Source: UBA6059 sp964351595 (lineage in GTDB: Bacteria; Bacteroidota; Bacteroidia; Cytophagales; Cyclobacteriaceae). Taken from it: a stretch of 64,000 nucleotides of DNA. The translations under genes and the position numbers were made by a program. Positions within the stretch are counted from its first letter, which is position 1; each line of letters opens with the position of its first letter. The stretch is from contig CAYGOT010000004.1 of the NCBI GenBank assembly GCA_964351595.1, forward strand, positions 67,555 to 131,554, in the 5' to 3' direction. The notes beneath the pieces were generated by a model. The model ran no database searches. It saw only the letters and a list, made by a program, of their open reading frames with translations, and was not told the origin of the DNA. Shown here in pieces: positions 36,868-46,348 of this stretch.

Positions 36868-36978
36868 TTGAGTATCTGTTTTTACGGAATTTAGGAATAT
36901 GACCTTAAATTACCCATGAATTTGGTCATAATCTAGACTCCATTTAAGCAGTTATCCCACTCAAATCAGACAAATCTA

Positions 36979-37536
36979 ATGTCGAATACATTCAAGAATT
37001 GGATTGGCAACCCGTTGCTATTGATTGTCCTCATTGCCTGTAGTCATGCTTTACTTGGTCAGGAAAAAGTAAATCCGGTGATCAAGAATTATGGTGGGAT
37101 CTATGCGATACCCTCGGCAGAAGAAACGCCTTCCAGCGACCTTGAATACAATATCGTTATTGATATCAGATCAGGGCCTTCATCTCCGGATGAGATCAAT
37201 CCAGCGCTTAACAATATCGCACGTATGCTCAATCTACATGCCGTCGGGGGTACATCACCCGATAAAATAAAAGTGAAGGCGGTCATTCACAATATGGCTA
37301 CTCCATCAATCGCCGATAATGCAACCTACCAAGCCAAGTTCGGTACGGATAACCCCAACATCGGGCTGATCCAGGAGCTTACTGACGCGGGTGTAGAATT
37401 GTTTGTCTGTGGTCAGAGTATGATCGCCAGGGACTATCCCTTTAATGGCCTCAACCCAAATATTAAACTCAGCGTTTCCGCATTAACCGTCATGACCACC
37501 TACGAAATCCAAGGCTATACAAGTCTCGTTTTCTAG
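36979..37536 (+). CDS. Secreted DsrE/DsrF-like protein
   Basis: 185 residues with an N-terminal hydrophobic segment (about 10-28) ending LLGQ, so probably exported. The DsrE-like core has INPALNNIARMLNLHAVGG, KVKAVIHNMATP and VELFVCGQSM with the conserved Cys. The family carries sulfur-transfer or unknown roles. It is followed 9 bp later by the glutaminyl cyclase gene. Confidence 0.82.
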   Translation: MSNTFKNWIGNPLLLIVLIACSHALLGQEKVNPVIKNYGGIYAIPSAEETPSSDLEYNIVIDIRSGPSSPDEINPALNNIARMLNLHAVGGTSPDKIKVKAVIHNMATPSIADNATYQAKFGTDNPNIGLIQELTDAGVELFVCGQSMIARDYPFNGLNPNIKLSVSALTVMTTYEIQGYTSLVF

Positions 37537-37545
37537 AAATTTCCG

Positions 37546-38619
37546 ATGAAGAATATAGTCTATTTTCTGGCCTTAGGCCTTTGTTTGGGAGTCCTTTCTT
37601 GCGGTAGCGAAAAAGAGCAACCCAAAAGCCCAAGGATAAAAAACAGTACCTCCATCATTTCGCCAAAAAGCAGTGATCGATTTACATTGTCCGACTCCAT
37701 ACCGGTCACCGTAGGCCTGAAGGGCGACTCACTCAGTATCACAGAAGTAGTCGTGAGAGTTGGCTTGGATACAGTAGCGACCGGCACCACCTTGGATTTG
37801 CTGTTGCCACCTATCGGAATAGTAGGCGACATTCGACTCAACATTAGCGCTACGCTGAGTAATGGGAAGACAGAGTCGTACAGTGTCACCACCAAAGTAT
37901 TCGCCGATAGGGCGCCTGATGAGTACACCTATCGGATAATCAACACATACCCACATCAAACGAATGCTTATACCCAAGGGCTATTAGTCCATAATGGTAA
38001 GATGTACGAAAGCAATGGCGAGCGCGGCTCCTCTGACTTAAGAGTCATTGACATCACGAGTGGGAATGTTGAAAAGAAAGTCAATATTGAAGATCGATAC
38101 TTCGGAGAGGGCCTGACCCTCTGGCAAGACAAACTATTTCAGCTTACCTGGACAGCAAATACTTGTCTCATCTATGATGCTCAGACATTAGAAGAAATTG
38201 GGCAGTTCAGCTATCCAACAGAAGGATGGGGTATCACTACAATGGGCGATGAGCTAGTTATGTCTGACGGTACAGACCACCTGTATATCAGAGACCCGGA
38301 GACATTTGAGGTAGTGAGGCAAGGTCAGGTACGTGATGACCAGCGTCCGATATTCAAGCTCAATGAGCTGGAGTACGTTGACGGTAGTATCTATGCCAAC
38401 GTCTATGAGACTGACGAAATAGTCATCATCAATCCTCAGACATTCGCGGTAGAGGGTCGCATCAATCTGGACGGAATACTGGATAGCAGTACTGTGAGTG
38501 GGCGCCTGGATGTACTCAACGGCATTGCTTACGACAGTGATTCTGGTAAGTTATACGTGACCGGCAAACTCTGGCCAAAACTGTTTGAAATCGAACTGGT
38601 TAAGAAAAAGACATTATAA
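37546..38619 (+). CDS. Glutaminyl-peptide cyclotransferase (plant/bacterial beta-propeller type), lipoprotein
   Basis: 357 residues with lipobox GVLSC (Cys19). After a short strand domain comes a five-bladed propeller with AYTQGLLVHNGKMYESNG, YFGEGLTLWQDKLFQLTW, YPTEGWGITT and NELEYVDGSIYANVY. This matches the Glu_cyclase_2 family, which turns N-terminal glutamine of peptides into pyroglutamate. It sits between the DsrE and SCP2 genes with 9- and 15-bp gaps, in a probable operon. The released pyroglutamate link to the pxpABC cluster 10 kb away is speculative. Confidence 0.85.
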   Translation: MKNIVYFLALGLCLGVLSCGSEKEQPKSPRIKNSTSIISPKSSDRFTLSDSIPVTVGLKGDSLSITEVVVRVGLDTVATGTTLDLLLPPIGIVGDIRLNISATLSNGKTESYSVTTKVFADRAPDEYTYRIINTYPHQTNAYTQGLLVHNGKMYESNGERGSSDLRVIDITSGNVEKKVNIEDRYFGEGLTLWQDKLFQLTWTANTCLIYDAQTLEEIGQFSYPTEGWGITTMGDELVMSDGTDHLYIRDPETFEVVRQGQVRDDQRPIFKLNELEYVDGSIYANVYETDEIVIINPQTFAVEGRINLDGILDSSTVSGRLDVLNGIAYDSDSGKLYVTGKLWPKLFEIELVKKKTL

Positions 38620-38634
38620 ACTAAATAAACATAC

Positions 38635-38931
38635 ATGAGCTTAGAAAATGCAACCAACAAGGTGAAAGAGATGGCCGCATCTAGTGCTGGCAGTCTCGGT
38701 TCATCTGTAAAATTCAAATTCGCGGAAGGGGTGATTCTACTCGATGATACTGTATCTCCGCCTAGTGTAAGTAATGATGACTCAGAGGCACAGTGCACGG
38801 TCGCTATCGATCTCGATGATTTCATGAAACTGACCAATGGTGACCTGGATCCGATGAGCGCCTTCATGGGTGGCATGATGAAGATCGACGGGGACATGAG
38901 CGTAGCTATGAAGCTGACGAGTTTGTTTTGA
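38635..38931 (+). CDS. SCP2 sterol-binding domain protein
   Basis: 98 residues consisting of one SCP2-like fold (SVKFKFAEGVILLDD, CTVAIDLDDFMKLTNGDLDP, MKIDGDMSVAMKL). The family binds sterols or lipids. The protein lacks a signal peptide. It is last in the DsrE/cyclase operon and is followed by a bidirectional hairpin. Confidence 0.85.
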   Translation: MSLENATNKVKEMAASSAGSLGSSVKFKFAEGVILLDDTVSPPSVSNDDSEAQCTVAIDLDDFMKLTNGDLDPMSAFMGGMMKIDGDMSVAMKLTSLF

Positions 38932-38950
38932 ATTACTCTGGCAAGAACAA

Positions 38951-38972
38951 GAAAGGTGCCGAAGCACCTTTC
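38951..38972. terminator. Bidirectional hairpin between convergent genes
   Basis: GAAAGGTGC (38951-38959), tetraloop CGAA, GCACCTTTC (38964-38972), a perfect 9-bp stem between the SCP2 and VOC genes, which converge. Confidence 0.6.
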
Positions 38973-39029
38973 TCTGCTAGTTGAAATAGTTAGACATTTT
39001 GTCGGTCCGTTACATTCTTTAGCTTCGAC

Positions 39030-39518
39030 TCAGTTCGGAGAGTGCAGCCCCATCTTATTCCCTTCTGAGTCGAGGAATAAGGCAAAAAATCCACTTTCAT
39101 CTGCGTGTGCCGTCTTGGGCACAATGATTTCACCTCCGCTCTTTTCCACTTTATCAAGAATGGTTTGGAGGTTGTCGCCACCATTGAGATAAATCGTTAT
39201 TCCTTCAGCTGACGGTTGGTAACCCTCACCCTTCATGATCACTCCGGTCACCATCTGTCCTTCGTATGGCAGGAGTCCCATTTCCATACCTGGAAATTCC
39301 ATGGGTTCAATACTAATGCCGAGTATTCCTTGATAAAAATTGATGGCTCTCATAATGTCAGTAGCTGGGATTTCAAAAATGGATATGAAGGTATTCATGC
39401 GAACATTGTTTTGGTTGTCTGATAAGTTTTCGGACTGAGCCATTGCGCTAGTAACATTGACGCAACTGATGAGGCCCAGAGCAAGGGTGATTGATAGTTG
39501 ATAATTACTGCATCTCAT
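39030..39518 (-). CDS. VOC-family protein (glyoxalase-like) with signal peptide
   Basis: 162 residues with an N-terminal export signal (LGLISCVNVTSAMAQ) and a bleomycin-resistance/glyoxalase fold: IFEIPATDIMRAINFYQGIL, GMEMGLLPYEG, GITIYLNGGDNLQTILDK and GFFALFLDSEGNKMGLHS. VOC proteins are normally cytosolic; a secreted form is less usual. It lies 70 bp downstream of an AraC regulator in the same direction and may be cotranscribed. Confidence 0.85.
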   Translation of the reverse strand: MRCSNYQLSITLALGLISCVNVTSAMAQSENLSDNQNNVRMNTFISIFEIPATDIMRAINFYQGILGISIEPMEFPGMEMGLLPYEGQMVTGVIMKGEGYQPSAEGITIYLNGGDNLQTILDKVEKSGGEIIVPKTAHADESGFFALFLDSEGNKMGLHSPN

Positions 39519-39588
39519 TGTTTCTACTTTTCGATTTGACGCATAGATACATCTGTCCGAAAAGTAGAAATTGTAAAAGTGCGACAGA

Positions 39589-40410
39589 CTAGTCTTTAGA
39601 ATAAATGAGAGATGAGAGGATCATCTGATCATCACTCAAATATTCTTTGGGGCTGGTTCCGGTAAATTCTTTAAAGTCTTTGATGAAATGAGCCTGATCG
39701 TAGTATTCACTCTCGTATGCGATCTGAGTCAGGTTTTCACCTTTCTGTTCCAGCATCAATTTTAGAGCTGCTTGCAACCTTATAATTTTACCAAGTTGTT
39801 TGGGACTGATCCCAACTTGCTTTGAAAATTTTCGCTCAAGGTCTCTTCTCCTCGACAGCTCGTCTTTGAGTATAGATTTGATGGGCTCATTACCCTTGGT
39901 ACGTACCAGGGCATCAACGGTAGATTTCACGATGTTGTCAACAACAAACTGGTCTGAGAGTCGGCTAAGCAAAAAGCTTTCTATTACTTCTATTCTTGAT
40001 TGGGTAGATGAAGCTTTGATTATTTTTTGTTCCATTTCTCTTACCAAACTCTTTTCGAACAAAGATGTCAGAGGTGTTTCCTTATCTGCCAATTCCTGAA
40101 TTGGTCTTATGATGAAATTGGCAAAACCGAAAGGGTAAAACCTAATGGCAATTGTATTGACATACCCAGTCGGCTGCACATAGTAGGGTTTGGTGATCTG
40201 TCCAAACACCATCGCGCGTGGTTGAATAATAAAATCCGTTTCTGAGGTGTATCGTCTTACATCGTCCCCAAGGATGAAGCACATTTCAATACATCCATCA
40301 GGAATAATCCGTTGTTTAGGAGTCTCCACGTCACCTGGCACTTCCAAAATCCAGTAACATTTTACAATAGCAGCTAAATCAGGGTGAGGCGCGAAGGTTT
40401 CATAGTTCAT
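39589..40410 (-). CDS. AraC-family transcriptional regulator
   Basis: 273 residues. The N-terminal domain (NYETFAPHPDLAAIVKCYW, IIPDGCIEMCFILGD, FGQITKPYYVQP) is the DUF6597 sensor-like module and the last 100 residues hold the two AraC helix-turn-helix units (LERKFSKQVGISPKQLGKII and AYESEYYDQAHFIKDFKEFT). It probably activates a nearby gene, perhaps the VOC gene just downstream; the effector is unknown. Confidence 0.9.
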   Translation of the reverse strand: MNYETFAPHPDLAAIVKCYWILEVPGDVETPKQRIIPDGCIEMCFILGDDVRRYTSETDFIIQPRAMVFGQITKPYYVQPTGYVNTIAIRFYPFGFANFIIRPIQELADKETPLTSLFEKSLVREMEQKIIKASSTQSRIEVIESFLLSRLSDQFVVDNIVKSTVDALVRTKGNEPIKSILKDELSRRRDLERKFSKQVGISPKQLGKIIRLQAALKLMLEQKGENLTQIAYESEYYDQAHFIKDFKEFTGTSPKEYLSDDQMILSSLIYSKD

Positions 40411-40452
40411 TGGCTTATTCTTATAGATTCTTACAAAGAATCATCAGGGCGA

Positions 40453-41493
40453 CTAATAACTCCAATCGTGTTGATCCAGGCACTCAAGACAAGCTGACAA
40501 TAGATCGATGGATCCCTGGATATCTGACTTGTGTGCCATCTCGATCACCTGATGCAGGTGTCGCGTAGGAATAGAGACCGCACCGGATATAGCACCATCC
40601 TTGCCGCGCTGCTGCAACGAAGCGGTATCCGTACCACCGGCCGTCAGTATCTCAGGCTGCCATTTGATACTATGCTTATCAGCTGTCTTCTTCATGAAAT
40701 CCACCATACGATAGTCACTGATCGCAGAAGCGTCCATGATCTTGATCGCTGTGCCTTCACCAAGTTTGGTAATCATCTCATGCGCTTGAGCACCTGGCAG
40801 ATCAAACGCAATGGTCGTATCCAACCCAAATCCAAAGTCTGGATTGATACTGTGCGCTGCTACATTGGCTCCTCTAAGTCCTACCTCCTCCTGGACTGTG
40901 AACACCCCATAGACATCATAGGGAGTCTCCCTGAGTTTCCTTAAAGCTTCTATAAGAATAAAGACCGACACTCTATTGTCGATTGACTTGCAGTTGACAC
41001 ACTCCCCCATCTCGATCAGCTCACGCTGACGGGTGATAGGGTCGCCGATAGCAATCAGTTTCTCTACCTCCTCTTTTGGAAGCCCAAGATCTATGAAGTA
41101 ATCACTCAGCTTGGACAACTTCGTCCGCTCCTCGGCTGACATCACGTGTATGGGCTTACTACCCATGACGCCTACCACATCTTCCCTACCGTGAATGATC
41201 ACCCGCTGAGCGGTGAGCGTCTTTGGATCAAAGCCTCCAAGCGTATGAAACCGCACAAAGCCATTGTCATCAATGTGGGTCACGATAAAACCAATTTCGT
41301 CCATATGAGCCGCCACCATCGCCCGCTTACTGCTATCCTTTCCTTTCTTCAGGGTAATGATGTTGCCAAGGTTATCCACCTTAAGTTCATCAACAAGTGG
41401 CTCAACCTCAGCAATGATGAAATCACGGATTTTCTTTTCAAAGCCAGGAGCTCCTGGCGTTTCACATATGGTGCGAAGTAGGTCAATGTTCAT
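40453..41493 (-). CDS. M42-family aminopeptidase/cellulase-like peptidase
   Basis: 346 residues from ATG 41493; a TTG two codons further upstream is possible. Binuclear metal ligands of the M42 family are visible: VAAHMDEIGFIV (His63), SIDNRVSVFI (Asp), VQEEVGLRGAN (Glu pair), GLDTTIAFD and TRHLHQVIEM. These enzymes are self-compartmentalised tetrahedral aminopeptidases (glutamyl or broad). Cytosolic. No obvious operon partner. Confidence 0.9.
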   Translation of the reverse strand: MNIDLLRTICETPGAPGFEKKIRDFIIAEVEPLVDELKVDNLGNIITLKKGKDSSKRAMVAAHMDEIGFIVTHIDDNGFVRFHTLGGFDPKTLTAQRVIIHGREDVVGVMGSKPIHVMSAEERTKLSKLSDYFIDLGLPKEEVEKLIAIGDPITRQRELIEMGECVNCKSIDNRVSVFILIEALRKLRETPYDVYGVFTVQEEVGLRGANVAAHSINPDFGFGLDTTIAFDLPGAQAHEMITKLGEGTAIKIMDASAISDYRMVDFMKKTADKHSIKWQPEILTAGGTDTASLQQRGKDGAISGAVSIPTRHLHQVIEMAHKSDIQGSIDLLSACLECLDQHDWSY

Positions 41494-41576
41494 GCTCAAA
41501 CGTTCTTAGATACACCGCGAAAATAACCAGCTAAGCTGAGACCAGTATTCAAATTCCACCAAATGAGTGGTAAATC

Positions 41577-42089
41577 TCAATGACCATTTGCCTTCCTACA
41601 CTTCCTGATCAGCTTCAATGCCCAGTCGTAATGACTGGAAGTACAAGAGATGAGATAGGCACCTAGCGAAGTAGTACCCGTCCATTTATATCTCTTCTTT
41701 TCGAACAACTCCTCATCCGTGTGGCTATTGATCAAATCCATCATCTGATAATGTGAGTCATTGAAAAGCCTAATCGCTTTCTCAAATGTCATGTCACTAT
41801 ATTTCTCCCGTATTGCCCTATTGAGATCTGGGGTAGTCTTCCAGGTATAACCTTTTGCGGGGATGTCAGGCTTAGCCCCAGTCTTGCCTACTTCATACCA
41901 GTGGATGACCATAGTATGCCATTCGTGAAGGTGGGCAATTACATCTCGGATGTTACGGTTGAGGTAGCCTGAAGGGAATTCCTCATACATTGCTTCCGAA
42001 GGACAGCTCTCAATGAGCTCGATAATCTTATCATAATTCTGCTGACTTTGCTCTAATAGCTGCGCTTTGTTTTTTGGTCTGGCCATCAT
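41577..42089 (-). CDS. ClbS/DfsB-family four-helix bundle protein
   Basis: 170 residues in the DinB-like ClbS group (IDEIIELIESCPSE-type start, GYLNRNIRDVIAHLHEWHTM, HDIA-like SCTSSHYDWALKLI). These include colibactin self-resistance-like proteins and thiol-dependent proteins of unknown role. The two neighbouring ATG codons (42089 and 42086) are equally possible starts. Functionally related to, but separate from, the DinB-like gene at 3509. Confidence 0.85.
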   Translation of the reverse strand: MMARPKNKAQLLEQSQQNYDKIIELIESCPSEAMYEEFPSGYLNRNIRDVIAHLHEWHTMVIHWYEVGKTGAKPDIPAKGYTWKTTPDLNRAIREKYSDMTFEKAIRLFNDSHYQMMDLINSHTDEELFEKKRYKWTGTTSLGAYLISCTSSHYDWALKLIRKCRKANGH

Positions 42090-42176
42090 CTTGAGGTGTT
42101 AGTACCTACTCAATTTCCTAACGACAGGATCCTCAACCAATGAACAGCATCAGTTTTTAAGCTGACTGAGCGCACT

Positions 42177-42326
42177 CTAGCCGCGCCCTACTCTGAAGTA
42201 ACCTAAAATAAGTCCGAGTGCTGCTCCCATTCCAATGTATGTACCCATGTCATCATTGGCATAGCCAAATACGGCTCCCATTGCAATGCCAATCACCAGA
42301 TAAAGTGTAATCTTCCTGATCTTCAT
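42177..42326 (-). CDS. Small 49-aa membrane protein
   Basis: An ATG-initiated frame with a hydrophobic N-terminal helix (ITLYLVIGIAMGAVFGYA), a short DDMG turn and a second hydrophobic stretch (YIGMGAALGLILGYF), ending VGRG. Two glycine-rich helices and a basic start (MKIRK) fit a small inner-membrane protein. The family is not recognised, but the composition is strongly protein-like. Confidence 0.55.
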   Translation of the reverse strand: MKIRKITLYLVIGIAMGAVFGYANDDMGTYIGMGAALGLILGYFRVGRG

Positions 42327-42395
42327 AAGATCAAAATTAAGAAAAAGACATTAGACAAAGATCTCTGGTAACTAGCGTAAACCGAGCAGCGCAAA

Positions 42396-43406
42396 CTACC
42401 CTCCCTTAGCCAGCTCTATCGCTCTATCGAGAATTGGGTCAACACCATTAGCCACATCAGCTGGGGTTTGCTCAACAAAGATGTCTGGAGCCAGGCCGTG
42501 CTCTACGATAAAACCGTCCGGTAGTGAAAGTATGGAGCTCGAGAAATTGAAAGCCCAACCATTGGGTAGTTCAGCGCCTGCCGGTACACCACCGCCACCA
42601 CCGGTGAAGTCTCCGATTTGGGTTACCTGAGGTACTGCTTTCATCATGGTCGTGAAAAGGTTAGCTGCGCTGTAGACATTGCGATTTGTCAGCAGGTATA
42701 CAGGCTTGTTCCATTTTACTACATCATTTTTTGTGTTGGCGTAGATCTCTTCCAACTCAGAAAACTCATCCGGTCCCGGCCCACTCTTGAACTGATGATT
42801 GTAGACATGCGTGCGCCTCGTGATTAGGCGTTCAATCATACGAAACGCATACTGCGGGTCACCACCTTCATTGTTTCTTATATCAATTATTAGGGCCGGT
42901 AAATCTTTAAATCGATCTAGCACAAAATCTAGATCATCATCAGAGACCGGAGCAGCAAAAGAGCCATAGTAGATATACCCTACTCCCTGGATTTCGCGGT
43001 TGATGAGAAATCCGGTGATACGGTAGTCCTTCTCCCAGTAGACGCGCTCGAGCATGTTGCGGTCAAAGTTTTGCGGATAGTCAAGATAGAGGTCTGGAAA
43101 CCTTACAATATCAAAGTCTGATCGCAAATTGACATGTCCGTCCTGGAGCAGTCTGAGCATGTCTTTCATCGTGTCAAACAACTCCACATCTGATGTCGTG
43201 GCAGATATATTCGGTCGGTAGACCTCATAGACAGAGTCCCAGTCAATATTCTTATACTCAAAGAAAGAGTATCGTTCATTCATGATGTTCCATAGAATGT
43301 CAAAGTTCGTAACCGGATCATTGGATGGATTCTTTTCAATAAGTACTTCCTCACAAGCGGCAAGCGAGATCAGTACGCCGAAGCAGATGTATAATATATG
43401 TCTCAT
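42396..43406 (-). CDS. S41-family peptidase lipoprotein
   Basis: 336 residues with lipobox LAAC (Cys18). The S41 (C-terminal processing peptidase) domain contains RNNEGGDPQYAFRMIERL and the catalytic serine region NRNVYSAANLFTTMMK, with TGGGGGVPAGAELPNGW near the end. The PDZ domain typical of CtpA appears short or absent. Directly follows the outer-membrane protein gene (3-bp gap) and is likely cotranscribed; the pair may work together in envelope maintenance. Confidence 0.85.
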   Translation of the reverse strand: MRHILYICFGVLISLAACEEVLIEKNPSNDPVTNFDILWNIMNERYSFFEYKNIDWDSVYEVYRPNISATTSDVELFDTMKDMLRLLQDGHVNLRSDFDIVRFPDLYLDYPQNFDRNMLERVYWEKDYRITGFLINREIQGVGYIYYGSFAAPVSDDDLDFVLDRFKDLPALIIDIRNNEGGDPQYAFRMIERLITRRTHVYNHQFKSGPGPDEFSELEEIYANTKNDVVKWNKPVYLLTNRNVYSAANLFTTMMKAVPQVTQIGDFTGGGGGVPAGAELPNGWAFNFSSSILSLPDGFIVEHGLAPDIFVEQTPADVANGVDPILDRAIELAKGG

Positions 43407-43409
43407 AGA

Positions 43410-44216
43410 TCAGTAGTTAAAGTATCTGGAAAATGTAATGCTGTGTGTGGCGACATTGAGCTGATGCACTTTATTGTAGCTGTAGTAGTCCCATTGATAG
43501 GCCAGGCTCATCAGGTTGCCTGATCGGAGCTTATAGAGTAGCTCAACTTTGGAAATCATTCGGAAGTAGCTGCCAAAAGATGACAATCCGTGCTCCTCTA
43601 TGCGTTCATTAAAGAACTTCGACTCAGGATTCACAAAATTGTAGACAGAGACAAAATTGGGACGCATCGCTAAGGAAATTAGCGGTAGCCCCAGAGCGTA
43701 TCTTACCAGAAAATCTCTTTGCTTCCATCGGAAGCTTCGCTGCAACCCACCCTCAAGTGAGAGCGAAGTAAAGGAATCAAAAGGAAGTATACTGTTATCC
43801 AACTGATTGTGCAGCCGCGCGTTGTTGAGGGTACGAAATCCTCCGCCAAGGAAGACTTCATTGCCCTTACCGAAATCCGTAAGATGTCGCAGATACAGAT
43901 AGTCAAAGTTGAAACCAAAGTTGGTGGCTTTACCGCGCTCCGATTCTTTATAGTAGGCCGACCTAAGTCCGCCCACACTGAGGGCAACATCTATGATGCG
44001 CCAGCGCCGAGCAGTAAATTTTTGAAGACTTGGATTGACTCTAAAACTAGTGCCGCCATACCTCACCGGAGACATGGCTTCATCCCACACAGTTTGCACG
44101 GATAGTCCAAGACCTGTGACCCAGTGGCGACCATATTTCATGGAAAGTGAGTCTCCATTCGCCCTGACCACTAAGGATATCAGCACGTAGGAGAAGATGA
44201 GAAATGTTCTTTTCAT
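43410..44216 (-). CDS. Outer-membrane protein of unknown function
   Basis: 268 residues with a signal peptide ending VRANG and repeated amphipathic strands (VTGLGLSVQTVWDEAM, FNFDYLYLRHL, GGGFRTLNNARL, LVRYALGLPLI, FSRYFNY at the end). A terminal aromatic residue fits a beta barrel. It lies just upstream of the S41 peptidase gene in a two-gene unit. No family assigned. Confidence 0.65.
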   Translation of the reverse strand: MKRTFLIFSYVLISLVVRANGDSLSMKYGRHWVTGLGLSVQTVWDEAMSPVRYGGTSFRVNPSLQKFTARRWRIIDVALSVGGLRSAYYKESERGKATNFGFNFDYLYLRHLTDFGKGNEVFLGGGFRTLNNARLHNQLDNSILPFDSFTSLSLEGGLQRSFRWKQRDFLVRYALGLPLISLAMRPNFVSVYNFVNPESKFFNERIEEHGLSSFGSYFRMISKVELLYKLRSGNLMSLAYQWDYYSYNKVHQLNVATHSITFSRYFNY

Positions 44217-44408
44217 TTAGTTCTTGATTGTTCATGGTCAAAGTATCGATGCGTCCCTCGAGGGTTGTATGAGCACATGAAAAAACTTTGGCTGCCCAGC
44301 AATTTTGTTCCTGTTGGCATGATGAAACTCATCCTGTGATTGGATCATTGATCATTTTATCTCCGGATGACATGATTCATATTTATTGTAGATAAATGAT
44401 AAACTGCC

Positions 44409-45011
44409 ATGAAAGCGCTAGATCTGCATCAAGAGTATCCTCAGTATTTCAGAGCACTCCCACAGCCCGAGTTTGTACACCTTGACAAGGGCAAGTTTAT
44501 CGCCATTGATGGTAATGGGTCAGCAGGTACCAGCGCCATGTCATCAAGGATCAAGGCGCTCTACCCAGTGGCTTCACGCATCAGGCATCACTACCGTGAA
44601 CAAGGGCGTGACTTCATCATACCCCAGCTGGAAAGTGAATGGTGGGCCAGTAGTAGGAAACCAATTCATAAAATTCCCAAAGAAGAACGTAGGTGGAAGT
44701 TGATGATTCGGGTACCAAATTATGTAGAGCCTCATGTCGTAGAGCAGGCCAAGAAAGATGCGATCATCCATGACAGGGTCATGGCTGCACTCTGGATCAG
44801 ACTTGAGTCCGAAAGCCCTCATGATGCCGTGCAGATGCTGCATATCGGACCCTGGTCACGCGAGGCAGATACAATCAAACTGATGCGCCGCTTCATCAAA
44901 CAAAAGAATTTGGTGCTGGACGGGCATCACCATGAAGTCTACCTATCCGATCCGCACCACACTGATCCGGCACGACTGAGGACCATCCTCAGACAAGACG
45001 TAGTGGTTTAG
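44409..45011 (+). CDS. GyrI-like domain protein
   Basis: 200 residues of the GyrI-like small-molecule binding superfamily: KFIAIDGNGSAG near the start, IPQLESEWWASS, KLMIRVPNYV and MLHIGPWSREADTIKLM. The Glu in LESEWW is a typical ligand-contact residue of the family. There is no DNA-binding domain, so this is a stand-alone sensor/binding protein; the ligand is unknown. Confidence 0.85.
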   Translation: MKALDLHQEYPQYFRALPQPEFVHLDKGKFIAIDGNGSAGTSAMSSRIKALYPVASRIRHHYREQGRDFIIPQLESEWWASSRKPIHKIPKEERRWKLMIRVPNYVEPHVVEQAKKDAIIHDRVMAALWIRLESESPHDAVQMLHIGPWSREADTIKLMRRFIKQKNLVLDGHHHEVYLSDPHHTDPARLRTILRQDVVV

Positions 45012-45041
45012 CCAACGCACTGATCATCTTAGCTGCGTCGG

Positions 45042-45464
45042 TTAGGATGGTTTGCGAGTCTTAGCAGCATTTCTAAATTCCTCATCGATTACTGTCGCCT
45101 CAAACAGTAGCGACCTTACAATATCGTAATCAATTTCACGCAGGTCATTGAAGGTTTTTATCCTGACCTGCTTTCTATTCCCGGCACTGAGATAGTTATG
45201 TTCATCTGTCAGTAGGTGCCCTTGCACAAAGCCCAGCTGAACTCCCTCTCGAATTCCTCCCCATGGAACAGCACCCGGCCAGATGAAGCAGATTGTGCGA
45301 TGCTTTCTGAAGAAGGGCACGTTGAAACTCAACTTCTCCTTTACCTCAGGGATACTTGCTAAGACCAAGTCCCGCAGCTGCTCGACAATCACCAACTCAT
45401 TTTCCGGTAGGTAATCAAAGAAGTCGTCCAGTGATCTGAAGCTGACATTTTGGAATTTGTTCAT
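45042..45464 (-). CDS. DUF1801-family protein
   Basis: 140 residues matching DUF1801 (YdhG-like): LSFNVPFFRKHRTICFIWPG and GVQLGFVQGHLLTDEHNYLS. The family binds iron or heme-related ligands in some cases, but the role is not settled. DYLPENE includes one of the CCTACCGGAA motifs in reverse orientation. Ends convergently with the GyrI-like gene. Confidence 0.85.
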   Translation of the reverse strand: MNKFQNVSFRSLDDFFDYLPENELVIVEQLRDLVLASIPEVKEKLSFNVPFFRKHRTICFIWPGAVPWGGIREGVQLGFVQGHLLTDEHNYLSAGNRKQVRIKTFNDLREIDYDIVRSLLFEATVIDEEFRNAAKTRKPS

Positions 45465-45551
45465 CGGGAGATCTGTTGCGTTGAGCTAGCCAAATTACCA
45501 TCCAAGTATACAAATTATGAGTAGTTTTAGGTGAGTCTTCGGGATCATATT

Positions 45552-46037
45552 ATGGCTACTGAAATAGAAAGAAAATACCTCATCTCTACCCTACCGGAAA
45601 ACCTGCTCCAAGGACAAATCGCTAATCCCATACTCCAGGGATACATCGCTATACATGAGGACAAGACCGAAGTGCGGATCAGACGCTTTGGTGGTCAATA
45701 CTGGCAAACCATCAAAAGTCCGGGCCATCTCAGCCGGCTGGAATTTGAACTGCCCATCGACGAAAAACTATTCCATGAGCTATGGCCACTCACCCAAGGT
45801 CGTAACCTTGAGAAAAACAGGTACAATATCCCGTATCAGCAAAAGACCATCGAACTGGATGTCTACACTGGGCACCTCTCAGGGCTGATGGTCGCCGAAG
45901 TAGAGTTTGAGAGCATAGAGGAGAGTGATCGCTTCACCCCGCCTGACTGGTTTGGAGAAGAAATCTCAGGCGTCAGGAAGTATAAGAATTTCATCCTTGC
46001 CAGCGAAGGGCTACCGCAAATAGATAGAAGAGGATAG
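45552..46037 (+). CDS. CYTH-domain phosphohydrolase
   Basis: 161 residues from ATG 45552 (MATEIERKYLIS), which displays the ExExK signature at Glu4-Glu6-Lys8. KTEVRIRRFGGQYWQTIK and LEFELPI and MVAEVEFESIEE supply the other charged residues of the triphosphate tunnel. The family cleaves triphosphate compounds or acts on inorganic triphosphate. A longer start in the frame would precede the motif by seven residues and lacks support. Confidence 0.88.
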   Translation: MATEIERKYLISTLPENLLQGQIANPILQGYIAIHEDKTEVRIRRFGGQYWQTIKSPGHLSRLEFELPIDEKLFHELWPLTQGRNLEKNRYNIPYQQKTIELDVYTGHLSGLMVAEVEFESIEESDRFTPPDWFGEEISGVRKYKNFILASEGLPQIDRRG

Positions 46038-46135
46038 ATTTCAGATGATAGACTATCTAACCGGCATTTATTGGGTGAATTGAAACGATGTAGAGTTTTA
46101 CTAAATTTACTATTACTGACTAAGCAATCTCCGAA

Positions 46136-46348
46136 ATGACGACAATAACGATAGCCAAAGACCTCCACCTCACCAAAACGGAATTCAAGGATGAGTTGGA
46201 ATTGTTGCAGCACCTAGCCAAAGTCTCAGGGGACTATGATGACCCGGAATTCCAAGATACCATCGTCACTAAACCGCTTTTGGAGAAGATGGAGAAAGCA
46301 AAACGCTCACTCAAAGAAAATAGAGATTCATTCCATCAGTCTTCTTGA
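46136..46348 (+). CDS. Antitoxin-like protein (RelB-type partner of a broken toxin)
   Basis: 70 residues: MTTITIAKDLHLTKTEFKDE and a charged helical tail. It stops in a TGATG overlap with the start of a RelE/YoeB-type toxin gene, the standard toxin-antitoxin arrangement. The antitoxin frame is intact while the toxin is inactivated by a frameshift and a stop. It may have persisted as a regulator or is drifting. Confidence 0.7.
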   Translation: MTTITIAKDLHLTKTEFKDELELLQHLAKVSGDYDDPEFQDTIVTKPLLEKMEKAKRSLKENRDSFHQSS

